Assembly: GCA_020435995.1 (NCBI GenBank)
Contig: JAGQYO010000001.1
Location: 1-64,000, forward strand
Length of the DNA: 64,000 nt
Direction: 5' to 3'
Source: Flavobacteriales bacterium
Lineage (GTDB): Bacteria > Bacteroidota > Bacteroidia > Flavobacteriales_G > Salibacteraceae
The notes beneath the pieces are model-generated. The model was not told the DNA's origin. It worked only from the letters and a program-made list of their open reading frames with translations, and ran no database searches. This document shows positions 8,166 to 17,462 of this stretch, in pieces. The translations under genes and the position numbers were made by a program. How positions within the stretch are numbered: the stretch's first letter is position 1; each line of letters starts with the position of its first letter.

Positions 8166-9599
8166 ATGAAAAATAAGACGATAAAAGACACGCTGTTAAA
8201 TCCCTCAATTGGATTTGACATCACCATAAAAGGATGGGTACGAACCTTTAGGAGCAACCGCTTTATTGCTCTCAATGATGGTTCAACCATTAAAAACATT
8301 CAGTGTGTTATTGATTTGAACCAATGGGACGAAAAATTACTGAAAAGAATTACCACTGGGGCTTGTATCTCAGTTTCTGGCAAACTAACTGAAAGCCTTG
8401 GTGCAGGTCAGTCAGTAGAGCTTATGGTGACTGAGCTAGAAATATTGGGAGATTCTAATCCCGAAGAATTCCCTATTCAGCCAAAAAAACACAGTTTAGA
8501 GTTCCTTCGAGAAAATGCTCACTTGAGATTCAGAACCAATACATTTAGTGCTGTGTTTAGGGTTCGCCATGCCGTTTCTTTCGCCATACACAAATACTTT
8601 AATGACCGCGGCTACTTTTATTTGCACGCCCCCATCATCACCGGCTCGGATGCCGAAGGTGCTGGAGAAATGTTTAGGGTAACTACCCTAAACGACATCA
8701 AACCACCCCTCAACGATCAGGGACATGTAAATTACAAAGAGGATTTTTTTGGAAAAGAAACGAACCTCACAGTTAGCGGTCAACTAGAAGCAGAATTGGC
8801 CGCCATGGCTCTTTCTAAGGTCTACACATTTGGCCCTACTTTTAGGGCAGAAAATTCCAATACATCTCGCCACCTTGCCGAGTTTTGGATGATTGAACCC
8901 GAGGTAGCCTTCAATGATTTGGTGGCCAACATGGATTTAGCAGAAGATTTTCTTAAATATGTGATAAAACACGTGATGGATAACTGTGCCGATGACCTCG
9001 AGTTTTTGGAAAACAGAATTATCGACGAAGAAAAAAATATAAAAGCTGAGCTCAAGCAGCCATTTCCACTGCGCGAAAAATTGAAACATGTATTGGACAA
9101 TAGCTTTGAACGCGTTTCATATACCGATGCTATTACCATCTTGCGCAATTCTAAACCCAATAAAAAGAAAAAGTTCGACTACCTGATCGATGAGTGGGGT
9201 GTTGACTTACAAAGCGAACACGAAAGATATTTGGTCGAGAAGCACTTTGGAAAACCTGTAATCCTCTATGATTATCCCGCGGATATTAAGGCTTTTTATA
9301 TGCGCCAAAATGATGATAACAAGACCGTGGCCGCTATGGACATTCTGTTTCCAGGGATTGGAGAGATTGTAGGTGGATCGCAAAGAGAAGAGCGCTACGA
9401 TGTTCTGGTTTCAAAAATGAAGGCATTTAATATCCCTGAAGATGAGATGTGGTGGTATTTAGATACCCGAAAATTTGGTACTTGTATTCACGCAGGTTTT
9501 GGTCTTGGCTTCGAACGATTGGTTCTTTTTATTACAGGTATGACCAATGTTCGCGATGTTATTCCATTTCCTAGAACCCCGAAAAATGCTGAGTTTTAA
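8166..9599 (+). CDS. asnS: Asparagine--tRNA ligase
   Basis: This cytoplasmic class IIb synthetase charges tRNA-Asn with asparagine. An N-terminal OB fold (residues 15-105: [19 protein letters not shown]) is followed by the class II core. Motif 2 is seen in [20 protein letters not shown] and motif 3 in [17 protein letters not shown] near the C-terminus. The length (478) is normal for the family. ATG 8166 is chosen over the in-frame TTG at 8106 because the promoter overlaps that TTG and residues before [10 protein letters not shown] are not family-like. The efflux regulator is divergent; rpoN follows after 176 bases. Confidence 0.97.
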   Translation: MKNKTIKDTLLNPSIGFDITIKGWVRTFRSNRFIALNDGSTIKNIQCVIDLNQWDEKLLKRITTGACISVSGKLTESLGAGQSVELMVTELEILGDSNPEEFPIQPKKHSLEFLRENAHLRFRTNTFSAVFRVRHAVSFAIHKYFNDRGYFYLHAPIITGSDAEGAGEMFRVTTLNDIKPPLNDQGHVNYKEDFFGKETNLTVSGQLEAELAAMALSKVYTFGPTFRAENSNTSRHLAEFWMIEPEVAFNDLVANMDLAEDFLKYVIKHVMDNCADDLEFLENRIIDEEKNIKAELKQPFPLREKLKHVLDNSFERVSYTDAITILRNSKPNKKKKFDYLIDEWGVDLQSEHERYLVEKHFGKPVILYDYPADIKAFYMRQNDDNKTVAAMDILFPGIGEIVGGSQREERYDVLVSKMKAFNIPEDEMWWYLDTRKFGTCIHAGFGLGFERLVLFITGMTNVRDVIPFPRTPKNAEF

Positions 9600-9731
9600 T
9601 TGGAAGCACTTTTCAATTATGAGTGCTGAATGAGCTCGCTACCCTCGGTGCATGAGTATTCAAAAGCATAAAAAACATCAAACACGCTGCATCCCGCAAT
9701 TTTATGAGGTTTTATTCACTTGGCATGTAAG

Positions 9732-9758
9732 TTGACAACGAGAGTTTTTTTATATTGC
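9732..9758 (+). promoter_or_regulatory. Possible rpoN promoter
   Basis: TTGAC at 9732 and TATATTGC at 9751-9758 are 16 bases apart. The -7 box departs from TAnnTTTG and the spacing is slightly short. The start codon is 17 bases downstream. Confidence 0.35.
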
Positions 9759-9775
9759 TCACGTAATTCTATACA

Positions 9776-11233
9776 ATGGCCCTGAGACAACAATTATCAC
9801 AGAAACTACTTCAAAAGCTATCTCCTCAGCAAATACAGCTGATGAAATTACTTCAAATTCCTACCGTTGCCATTGAGCAACGTGTGAAAGAGGAATTAGA
9901 AAGTAACCCCGCGCTTGAAGAAGGAAGAGATTCCGAAGAAGAGGAGTTCAACAACGAAGAAGAATCGTTTTCTGATGTAGAGAGTGAAAAATCAGAAGCC
10001 GAAAAGGAGTTTGATTTTTCAGATTACATGGACGACGAACCTAGCTACAAATACAACGCAAAAAATTATAGCCCCGACGACGAAAAAAAAACCATGCCTT
10101 ATGCCTCTGGCACCAGTTTTATTCAACGTCTTGAAGAGCAACTCGATATGCAAGATTTGGAGGGAGATGATTACCTCATTGCCGACCATATCATTGGGTC
10201 ACTCGATGACTCAGGATATTTGAGTAGAGATATCGATTCCTTAGTTGACGATCTTGCCTTTACCCAAAACATCAATACCGACCCCCAAAAAATCAGATCA
10301 ATTCTTACCGTAATTCAATCATTTGATCCTCCTGGAATTGGTGCCCAAGATTTGCAAGAGTGCCTTTACCTTCAATTAGCTCGCAAAGAAGAAAAAACCG
10401 TAAGTATAGTTACCGCTTTGGCCATCATTCGAGACTATTTTGAAGCATACTCTAAAAAGCATTATCAAAAAATATTAGAAGGATTAGAAATAGATGAACT
10501 GGCCCTAAAAGAAGCAGATGCAGAAATTAAAAAGCTAAATCCAAAACCGGGAGGATCCTCTTCTGAAGGTAGTGCGAGCGAGATCGTTATCCCAGATTTT
10601 ATGCTGGAAATTGAAGATGGAGAGTTCAATATTACCCTGAATGGCCGAAATGCCCCTGACCTAAAAATAAGCAGACAATTTGCCGCACTTATCGAAGATT
10701 ATCAAAAGAGTAAGTCGAAACCTAGTAAACAACAGAGGGAGGCCCTTGCATTTGTAAAGCAAAAGCTGGATTCGGCTAAATGGTTTATTGATGCCATAGT
10801 ACAACGACAAAACACACTCTTGAATACTATGAACTCCATTGCTGACTACCAACGGGAATACTTTATGACTGGAGACGAAACTAAGCTGCGCCCCATGATT
10901 TTGAAAGATATTGCCGATATTATCCACATGGATATTTCTACGGTTTCGAGAGTAGCCAACAGTAAGTATATCCAAACACCTTATGGCACTTTTCTTTTAA
11001 AAACCTTCTTTTCAGAATCACTCACCAATACCGAAGGAGAGGAAGTGAGTACGAGGGAAGTGAAAAAAATATTAGAAACTGCAATAGGTGCAGAAAACAA
11101 AAAAAAGCCATTGACAGATCAACGGTTGATGGAATTGCTAAAGGAAAAGGGATATAACATAGCCCGAAGAACCGTGGCAAAATACCGCGAACAACTCAAT
11201 ATTCCCGTAGCTCGACTCCGTAAAGAGATTTAA
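9776..11233 (+). CDS. rpoN: RNA polymerase sigma-54 factor
   Basis: The 485-residue alternative sigma factor binds -24/-12 promoters and needs enhancer-binding ATPases. Region I is Gln/Leu-rich at the start (LRQQLSQKLLQKLSPQQ), followed by an acidic region II (residues 45-110). The core-binding domain starts near IQRLEEQLDMQ. The C-terminal DNA-binding domain contains the diagnostic RpoN box ARRTVAKYRE near residue 465. It follows asnS and precedes a membrane protein by 4 bases. I recall asnS-rpoN adjacency from other Bacteroidota. Confidence 0.97.
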   Translation: MALRQQLSQKLLQKLSPQQIQLMKLLQIPTVAIEQRVKEELESNPALEEGRDSEEEEFNNEEESFSDVESEKSEAEKEFDFSDYMDDEPSYKYNAKNYSPDDEKKTMPYASGTSFIQRLEEQLDMQDLEGDDYLIADHIIGSLDDSGYLSRDIDSLVDDLAFTQNINTDPQKIRSILTVIQSFDPPGIGAQDLQECLYLQLARKEEKTVSIVTALAIIRDYFEAYSKKHYQKILEGLEIDELALKEADAEIKKLNPKPGGSSSEGSASEIVIPDFMLEIEDGEFNITLNGRNAPDLKISRQFAALIEDYQKSKSKPSKQQREALAFVKQKLDSAKWFIDAIVQRQNTLLNTMNSIADYQREYFMTGDETKLRPMILKDIADIIHMDISTVSRVANSKYIQTPYGTFLLKTFFSESLTNTEGEEVSTREVKKILETAIGAENKKKPLTDQRLMELLKEKGYNIARRTVAKYREQLNIPVARLRKEI

Positions 11234-11237
11234 GCAA

Positions 11238-11852
11238 GTGATTCGAATAGCTCAAATTCTCTCCTACCTACTGCATCCATCTCTTATGCCTACCATGGCA
11301 TTGATGCTCGTACTTAGTATCGACTCATACCTTGCCTATTCAATTAACAAGCAGTATAAGTGGTTTTTATACACCTTGGTTTTTGTGAATACCTTTATTT
11401 TTCCGGTCATCATCACGCTAGTGATGTATCAACGAAAAATTATCTCATCATTACAATTAAAGAAACGAAGTGAGCGTATTTATCCGTTTGGCTTTGCAGT
11501 TGGGTTCTATTTTTTCACTTATTTTTTGCTTAAAAAAACAGCTATTCCACAAGTGCTTTTATCAATAATATTGGGATCAACACTTACGCTTTTGGCCGTC
11601 TTTTTAATTACGTTCAAATACAAAATATCAGCCCACATGGCAGCAATTACAGGATTGTTAGGTGCCTTATTGGCCATTTTTATCACCTTTCAGGCCAATT
11701 ACTCCAACGCGATTCTACTCATTGCTTTAATTTGGGGTTTTTTGGCCAGTGCCCGTCTAAAATTAAAAGCACATTCTCATTCAGAAATATATGGTGGATC
11801 GCTGGTTGGGGGAATATTGGTTTTTATGTCTGTCTTTTTTTCTTGGGGTTAA
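11238..11852 (+). CDS. PAP2-like multi-pass membrane protein
   Basis: A 204-residue protein with about six hydrophobic helices, starting at GTG 11238, 4 bases after rpoN. The segment KISAHMAAITG and the later ARLKLKAHSHSEIYGGSLVGG resemble the SGH and SRxxxxxHxxxD phosphatase motifs of PAP2 lipid phosphatases. The first lacks the Gly and the second has Ala for Ser. It may be a degenerate lipid phosphatase or a catalytically different relative. It lies in the inner membrane and is probably co-transcribed with rpoN. Its stop overlaps the convergent regulator by 4 bases. Confidence 0.75.
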   Translation: MIRIAQILSYLLHPSLMPTMALMLVLSIDSYLAYSINKQYKWFLYTLVFVNTFIFPVIITLVMYQRKIISSLQLKKRSERIYPFGFAVGFYFFTYFLLKKTAIPQVLLSIILGSTLTLLAVFLITFKYKISAHMAAITGLLGALLAIFITFQANYSNAILLIALIWGFLASARLKLKAHSHSEIYGGSLVGGILVFMSVFFSWG

Positions 11853-12340
11853 GAAATAAGTTGCTGCCGCAGCAAAAATTCTAATTGAGAATTTATTCTG
11901 GCCAATTTTTCAGTGAGCCTTTTGTTACTTTCTCTGAGCCTGAAAGTCTCAATAGCATTGTTCAGCGTAATTTTTAATTCCTCCTCATGCCAGGGTTTGT
12001 TCAAATAGCGATAAATTTCGCCTTTGTTCACGCCTTCTATTACTGCATTAATATCGGCATACCCAGTAAGTAGTATGCGAATTGCGGCTGGCTCTGCAGT
12101 TTTCACCTTCGAAAAAAACTCTATTCCTGTCATCACCGGCATTCTTTGATCGGAAACAATTACCTCAAATGGCTCTTTTAATTCTTCAAATAAATCAAAG
12201 GCAGCTTGAGCGCTGATGGCTGTGTACACCCTGTAATCTCGTCTAAAGGCAGCTTTAAATGCCGTTAGGTTATGTTCCTCATCATCTATATATAATATCA
12301 AGGCCTTTTCAGGAAATCCTTCTATGTTATTGGAGCTCAT
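11849..12340 (-). CDS. Single-domain response regulator (HupR/RpfG-type receiver)
   Basis: The 163 residues are almost only a receiver domain. The acidic pair Asp19/Asp20 sits in LYIDDEE, the phosphorylated Asp64 in IVSDQRMP, Thr in LLTGYAD and the conserved Lys in NKPW. A short helical tail with a coiled-coil look follows (RESNKRLTEKLARINSQLEFLL). There is no output domain, so it probably acts by protein contact. The receiver is clearly paralogous to the N-terminus of the protein at 16323-17453, which suggests that both take part in the signalling of the divergent operon starting at 12460. Confidence 0.92.
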   Translation of the reverse strand: MSSNNIEGFPEKALILYIDDEEHNLTAFKAAFRRDYRVYTAISAQAAFDLFEELKEPFEVIVSDQRMPVMTGIEFFSKVKTAEPAAIRILLTGYADINAVIEGVNKGEIYRYLNKPWHEEELKITLNNAIETFRLRESNKRLTEKLARINSQLEFLLRQQLIS

Positions 12341-12384
12341 AATTCATCGATTAGAAAGTTGAAATTTAAAAAGATTTCGTCAAA

Positions 12385-12417
12385 TTGTGCTACACTATGG
12401 TTCTTCAATTAAATTTG
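12385..12417 (+). promoter_or_regulatory. Candidate promoter of the signalling operon
   Basis: TTG at 12385-12387 and TAAATTTG at 12410-12417 are separated by 22 bases, within the Bacteroidota range. The GTG start of the E1-like gene is 42 bases downstream. Confidence 0.55.
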
Positions 12418-12459
12418 GAGTAATTTGAGGGCAAGTAGAATTCCATTTATTATACACAG

Positions 12460-13470
12460 GTGAGCAATAATTTTATTCCAGAATTAATTCGTGATTCGGA
12501 AGATGGCGCGGAGCGCTTGTCTGAATTAAAAGAATTAGGCGCTACTATCACTGATTTAACAGAAAGCCAAATTAACGAGTTGAAAAAAATTCGTCTAGGA
12601 GCTGAGGTAACAAATGAATTGCGAGTCTGTTACGTATTCTATCCTTGGCTCAATGCCGCTTACAAAATATTAGAGGAAAAGGGGTTTATTGAGGTTCGCA
12701 CGGGTCGCAACCGTTATAAAATCACCTTGGAAGAACAAGAATTACTTGCCACAAAAAAAATTGGCATTGTTGGCCTATCAGTGGGCCGAACTATTGCTAC
12801 TACTTTAGCCGCAGAAAGAAGCTGTGGAGAGCTGCGAGTTGCAGACTTCGATATTCTAGAATTGAGCAATTTAAATAGGATTAAAGCGCCACTTCACCAT
12901 ATCGGAATGCTTAAAGCGGTATCACTTGCTCGGGAAATTAAAGAGTTTGACCCTTATTTTAATATTCACTGTTTTGATGATGGCATCACACCCGACAACA
13001 TTGACTCATTCTTTTTGGACGGCGGAAAATTGGATATACTTGTAGATGAATGCGACAGTTTGGAAGTAAAAATTAAACTACGGAAAAAAGCTAGAGAACT
13101 CGGTATTCCAGTAATTATGGACACAAGTGACCGCGGCCTAGTTGACATAGAGAGATTTGATCTTGAACCCAACCGTCCGTTCTTCCACGGAAAAATCGGG
13201 GATTTTAATCCCCCCTCAGATTGGAAAATTACCGATCAAGAAAGACAAGAACTATTTTTAAAAATAATTGATTTAGAAAAGGTTTCTGAAAGAGGAAAGT
13301 ATTCACTTTTCGAAATAGGAAAAACCATATCGACGTGGCCCCAACTTTCAAGTGATGTAGTGACGGGTGGAGGTGTATCTGCACAAATATGTAGAAAAAT
13401 ACTTTTGGGAAATAATGCACCTTCGGGTCGCTATTATTTTGACGTGGATAGCTGGTTGAACGATGGATAG
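12460..13470 (+). CDS. E1/ThiF-like adenylyltransferase (Rv1355c-like family)
   Basis: A 336-residue protein with an N-terminal helical part (1-95) and an E1-like Rossmann domain. The nucleotide loop is IGIVGLSVGR (101-110), followed by VADFDILELSNLNR (127-140), Lys152 in the IGMLK helix, and VDECDS (195-200). These are the ATP-contacting positions of MoeB/ThiF/E1 enzymes, which adenylate a carboxyl end. No CxxC zinc pairs and no obvious thioester Cys are seen. It starts at GTG 12460; its 3' end overlaps the acyltransferase gene by 8 bases. No ubiquitin-like, E2 or CD-NTase partner is nearby. Substrate unknown; a small-molecule carboxylate is my inference. Confidence 0.8.
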   Translation: MSNNFIPELIRDSEDGAERLSELKELGATITDLTESQINELKKIRLGAEVTNELRVCYVFYPWLNAAYKILEEKGFIEVRTGRNRYKITLEEQELLATKKIGIVGLSVGRTIATTLAAERSCGELRVADFDILELSNLNRIKAPLHHIGMLKAVSLAREIKEFDPYFNIHCFDDGITPDNIDSFFLDGGKLDILVDECDSLEVKIKLRKKARELGIPVIMDTSDRGLVDIERFDLEPNRPFFHGKIGDFNPPSDWKITDQERQELFLKIIDLEKVSERGKYSLFEIGKTISTWPQLSSDVVTGGGVSAQICRKILLGNNAPSGRYYFDVDSWLNDG

Positions 13471-14200
13471 TAGCACAAAAAATTATGTTAGATTGAAGGC
13501 ATTTAGAGCTATAGATCGTCCCGATTTATGTGATAAATTTATTGAGGGTCACAGCAGGGTACTTTCTAGCGTGGGTGTCGAAAAAGTTACATCGAATACC
13601 AACGAATGGACTCAAAATCCTGCATCTTTTGTTGTGCTTTGTGAATCACAAGACGGCGAAAAAACTTATGGCGGAGCTCGAGTTCATGCCTACGGCGGCA
13701 GCCAAGTACTTCCCATAGAAGAAGCGACCTTGGAAATGGACCCAACCATAGTGGACCACGTCAAGCGCTTTGCACCCCAGGGCACGGGTGAGCTTTGTGG
13801 CCTATGGAATTCAATTGAAGTAGCTGGTATGGGAATTGGCGCAGTTTATCTGATTAGATGTGCTATAGCCATTCTCACTCAATTGGGATTGGGAACTTGT
13901 TGGGCCTTATGCTCGCCTTTTTCGGCCCGAATTGCAAAAAACTATGGGTTTCTTAAATATCCTGATGTTGGAAATGACGGTACGTTCTACTACCCTAAAA
14001 TTGATTTGCTCGCCACAGCATGTTTGGTTGAAGATTCATCCAAATTAGAGTTTGGGAACCCAGATGAAGTACAAAGAATTCAAGATCTTCGAAAAAACCC
14101 CATTCAAAAACTAGATGAAACCAACCGTGGCCGAACCATGAATGTGGAGTATAATTTACTCATTGAAAATGTTGACAAGTCTCTTTTTAAATGGTCATGA
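13463..14200 (+). CDS. GNAT-like acyltransferase
   Basis: The 245-residue protein has features of the GNAT / N-acyl amino acid synthase fold. A central strand GGARVHAYGG is followed by LPIEEA, then GELCGLWNSIEVAGMGIGAVYLI at the acyl-CoA loop position, and FSARIAKNYGFLKYP as the C-terminal GNAT helix-strand. Autoinducer and N-acyl amino acid synthases show a similar order; the precise family is uncertain. The ATG overlaps the end of the E1-like gene by 8 bases, and its TGA overlaps the sensor kinase start (ATGA), so translation of the three is coupled. It probably transfers an acyl group to an amine. Confidence 0.65.
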   Translation: MDSSTKNYVRLKAFRAIDRPDLCDKFIEGHSRVLSSVGVEKVTSNTNEWTQNPASFVVLCESQDGEKTYGGARVHAYGGSQVLPIEEATLEMDPTIVDHVKRFAPQGTGELCGLWNSIEVAGMGIGAVYLIRCAIAILTQLGLGTCWALCSPFSARIAKNYGFLKYPDVGNDGTFYYPKIDLLATACLVEDSSKLEFGNPDEVQRIQDLRKNPIQKLDETNRGRTMNVEYNLLIENVDKSLFKWS

Positions 14201-16323
14201 AATTATTTAAAATATGCACTGCATTTTTCTTAGTTGTACTATCAAGTGTTTGCTTCTCACAGCAAATTGACTTTACCGGAAAGAAAATTAACTACCCTGG
14301 TGAAAAAATGCTTTGGCTTAAGGACCCTTCATCCAGCCTTAATCCGGAACAAGCTCTAGCATCAACTAATTATGAATCAAATTACAGTAAGGTGCTAAAC
14401 CTCGGGGTATCTAAAAATACCAATTGGGTGAAATTTGAGCTTGCCAACCAAACAACAGAAGAACTCTTTATTCATGTTTCATATCCAGTTCTGGATCATA
14501 TTTGTATCTACTACTTTGAAAAAGGCCATTTAATCGACTCCAGTTTTTCTGGGTTTCAATATCCTTTTTCGCAAAGAGAAATAGATTACCAGGATTTTAT
14601 TTTTTCCGTTCCTCAGGCAAGTGGGCCAATTAGTGTTTTGGTTCAGCTCCAAAATCATAGCCAATCTATGCTTCCGCTTTCCATTGGCACCAAAGATCAG
14701 ATCAATTCAAGCCTTTATAAAAAGGATCTCTTTTTTGGGGTTTATGCTGGGTTTATTCTCGTTATGTTGTTATACAACTTGTTTATTTTCTTATCCACAA
14801 AAGATAAAAACTACGCGTGGTATCTCATATATATATTCTCAGTTGGGATTACACAATTTACTCTTTCAGGCTATAGCCTTAAATACCTGTGGCCCGACCT
14901 CCCTTGGCTTTCAAAAAACAGTGTCTATTTGTGTGGTATTGGCTCAGGGCTTGCCGTTGTGTTTTTCGTAAAAATGTTTCTTCAAGTAAAAGAGAACTTA
15001 CCGTGGTTCAACAGACTGCTTAATGGCTTTGTTGTTTCATACCTCGTTGCGCTGCTGCTAGTATTGATAGGGTTACCCACCCTCAGTTATAACCTCATCA
15101 ATCTAACTGCAGGTTTAGGAGTTATAGTTCTTTTGATAGCCGCATCTATCATAGCTAGGCAGGGGTTTCGCCCCGCCCAATACTTCGTGGTTGCATGGAC
15201 CATTTTTATTTTTTCCATCATTATTTTCGTGCTAAAAGACGCGGGTGTTTTACCCTACAATGATTTTACAATCTATGCCTTGCCCATTGGGTCTGCACTA
15301 GAAGTTGTGCTGCTTTCGCTAGCCCTAGCCGATAAAATAAATTCACTAATAATTGAAAAAGACCTTGCTCGAGCCAATGAGCTTGAAGCCGTAAAAGAAA
15401 ATGAAAAACTGGTGCTGGAGCAGAATATAATGCTCGAACGCAAAGTGACCGAGCGAACCGCTGCATTGGAAAATGCTAATAGCAACTTGGAGGTCGCTAT
15501 GGGTAACTTAAAAGATGCGCAAGCCCAATTAGTCAACCAAGAGAAAATGGCATCATTGGGTCAGTTAACAGCGGGCATTGCCCATGAAATTAATAATCCC
15601 ATCAATTTCGTTTCATCAAATGTAAATCCTCTTCGACGCGATATTGATGATTTAATTCAAATTATAGAAAAATATAAGGGTGTTGAGGAACTCGAGAATA
15701 TCGAAAAAACCATACAAGAAGTCAATGATTTTAAAAATGAAATTGGTTACGACTACGTACTTAAAGAAGTTGATGAATTATTAAAAGGAATAGGCGATGG
15801 CGCGTCCCGTACAGCAGAAATTGTTCAGAGCCTTAAAAACTTTAGTCGCTTAGATGAAGTAGATTCTAAGTTTGCAGATATACACGAAGGGATAGACTCC
15901 ACGCTTGTTATAATCATAAGCGGCACCAAATACAATGTGAACATTATAAAGAATTATGACACAACCATAACCCCGATTGAGTGCTACCCAGGCAAACTCA
16001 ACCAAGTGATTTCTAATATTGTAGTGAACGCAATTCAAGCGATGAATAGTACGACGGAAAACCCAACTTTAACATTGACTACCAAAAATTTAGACCAACA
16101 TATTTCCCTGAGCATTAAGGACAACGGATCGGGAATTCCAGAAGAAGTAAAGAATAAAATTTTCGAACCTTTTTTTACCACTAAAGAAGTGGGAGAGGGA
16201 ACAGGGCTTGGCCTTTCTATTGTATTTTCTATTATTGAGCTTCACAAAGGTCAAATAGAAGTAAATTCGGAGCCTGGGTTGGGAACGGAGTTTTTAATCA
16301 CTCTACCCAAAGCCTTGAATTAA
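14191..16323 (+). CDS. 7TMR-DISM sensor histidine kinase
   Basis: A 710-residue membrane sensor with a signal peptide (FFLVVLSSVCFSQQ) and a periplasmic 7TMR-DISM extracellular domain (about 30-170). Seven transmembrane helices (180-390) and a coiled coil (395-455) follow. The kinase core has the phosphorylated His465 in GIAHEINNP, the N box VVNAIQAMN, G1 DNGSGIPEE, F box FEPFFTTK and G2 GEGTGLGLSIV. Its DISM domain could bind a ligand such as a carbohydrate or small metabolite. A second ATG at 14197 forms an ATGA overlap with the preceding stop and may be the real start. The next gene begins in a TAATG overlap. Confidence 0.93.
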   Translation: MVMKLFKICTAFFLVVLSSVCFSQQIDFTGKKINYPGEKMLWLKDPSSSLNPEQALASTNYESNYSKVLNLGVSKNTNWVKFELANQTTEELFIHVSYPVLDHICIYYFEKGHLIDSSFSGFQYPFSQREIDYQDFIFSVPQASGPISVLVQLQNHSQSMLPLSIGTKDQINSSLYKKDLFFGVYAGFILVMLLYNLFIFLSTKDKNYAWYLIYIFSVGITQFTLSGYSLKYLWPDLPWLSKNSVYLCGIGSGLAVVFFVKMFLQVKENLPWFNRLLNGFVVSYLVALLLVLIGLPTLSYNLINLTAGLGVIVLLIAASIIARQGFRPAQYFVVAWTIFIFSIIIFVLKDAGVLPYNDFTIYALPIGSALEVVLLSLALADKINSLIIEKDLARANELEAVKENEKLVLEQNIMLERKVTERTAALENANSNLEVAMGNLKDAQAQLVNQEKMASLGQLTAGIAHEINNPINFVSSNVNPLRRDIDDLIQIIEKYKGVEELENIEKTIQEVNDFKNEIGYDYVLKEVDELLKGIGDGASRTAEIVQSLKNFSRLDEVDSKFADIHEGIDSTLVIIISGTKYNVNIIKNYDTTITPIECYPGKLNQVISNIVVNAIQAMNSTTENPTLTLTTKNLDQHISLSIKDNGSGIPEEVKNKIFEPFFTTKEVGEGTGLGLSIVFSIIELHKGQIEVNSEPGLGTEFLITLPKALN

Positions 16324-17453
16324 TGAAGTTGGACTCAAACAATAATGAAGGAAGGATTCTTTATCTAGATGATAAAGAAAACAACCTGCTTTCGTTTAAA
16401 GCCTCATTCAGAAGAGAGTATCGCATATTTATTTCTTCCAGCCCGCATGAAGCTTTTGACCTGATTGAAAAAAACCAAATTCAAATTGTTGTAGCGGATT
16501 TCAAAATGCCAGAAATATCGGGTGTTACTTTTTTAGAAGAAGTGAAAAAACGTTTTCCCGAAACCATCCGCATCATGCTTACCGGACACGCAGATTTACC
16601 TGCCGTTGTAGAATCTATAAATCGAAGCGAAATATTCAGGTTTTTGGCCAAACCTTGGAAGGAAGAAGAACTTCGAACCGCTTTCAACGCGGGGCTAAAC
16701 TTGTACCATACTCGAAAAGAACTACACTCAAAAAATGAGGAGCTTAAAAAAGCTTATGTAGAGTTGGACCGCTTGGTTTATAGTACAGCTCATGATATAA
16801 CCAGCCCGTTATCCAATATTCTTGGATTAGTTAGCTTGATTAGAATGGACGGACTGAAGGATGGCGAATACCTCGATTTGATTGAAACTACAACTAAAAA
16901 ATTACAGTTTCTAGCCCGCGACGTTCTCAATTTTCATAGGAACAAACGTACGGTGGTAGAACCTAAAAAATTGGACCTAAAACTGCTTGTAGAAAAAACA
17001 CTAAAGGACTTCGAACATTTTGAAAACGCCTCAAATGTTACTTTCAGCTTGAGCATCAATCAAAAGGGTGAGTTTTACTCCGATAAGATTCGATGGCGGA
17101 TCATTTTGAGCAACCTTATCTCTAATGCAATTAAATACCAAGACGAGACTAAAGCCAACAGAAATGTATCTATTCTCTTAAATTCTGATGACGAAAAAGC
17201 AGAACTTATCATACAAGACAATGGAGTAGGGATTCCGCAATCACTTCAACCCAGAATCTTTGATTTGTATTATCGGGCAAGTAAAATGAGTACAGGGTCG
17301 GGCATTGGTCTATACATTGTTTCGGAAGCGGTTTCATTATTGGGTGGCAACATAAGGGTAGAATCGGTTGAGAAAGAAGGAGCAAGTTTTTACCTTTCAA
17401 TTCCAAACAAACATCTGGGAAACGGGGATTCAGCAAAATTGCCAATAGACTAA
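16323..17453 (+). CDS. Response regulator-histidine kinase hybrid
   Basis: The 376-residue cytoplasmic protein begins with a receiver (Asp59 in VVADFKMP, Thr in MLTGHAD, Lys in AKPW). A helical linker leads to a HisKA box with His157 in TAHDITSPLSN and an ATPase domain (NLISNAIKYQ, DNGVGIP, GSGIGLYIV). The order receiver-then-kinase suggests that it accepts phosphate from the 7TM kinase and then passes it on, perhaps to the lone receiver at 11849-12340. The start codon overlaps the preceding stop by one base. Confidence 0.92.
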   Translation: MKLDSNNNEGRILYLDDKENNLLSFKASFRREYRIFISSSPHEAFDLIEKNQIQIVVADFKMPEISGVTFLEEVKKRFPETIRIMLTGHADLPAVVESINRSEIFRFLAKPWKEEELRTAFNAGLNLYHTRKELHSKNEELKKAYVELDRLVYSTAHDITSPLSNILGLVSLIRMDGLKDGEYLDLIETTTKKLQFLARDVLNFHRNKRTVVEPKKLDLKLLVEKTLKDFEHFENASNVTFSLSINQKGEFYSDKIRWRIILSNLISNAIKYQDETKANRNVSILLNSDDEKAELIIQDNGVGIPQSLQPRIFDLYYRASKMSTGSGIGLYIVSEAVSLLGGNIRVESVEKEGASFYLSIPNKHLGNGDSAKLPID

Positions 17454-17462
17454 TTTTGGAAT

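Noticed and set aside
12460-13470. E1-like protein as part of a CBASS-type or ubiquitin-like defence system
   Set aside because: No CD-NTase, E2, JAB-type protease, ubiquitin-like protein or effector lies near. The neighbours are an acyltransferase-like gene and two-component genes.
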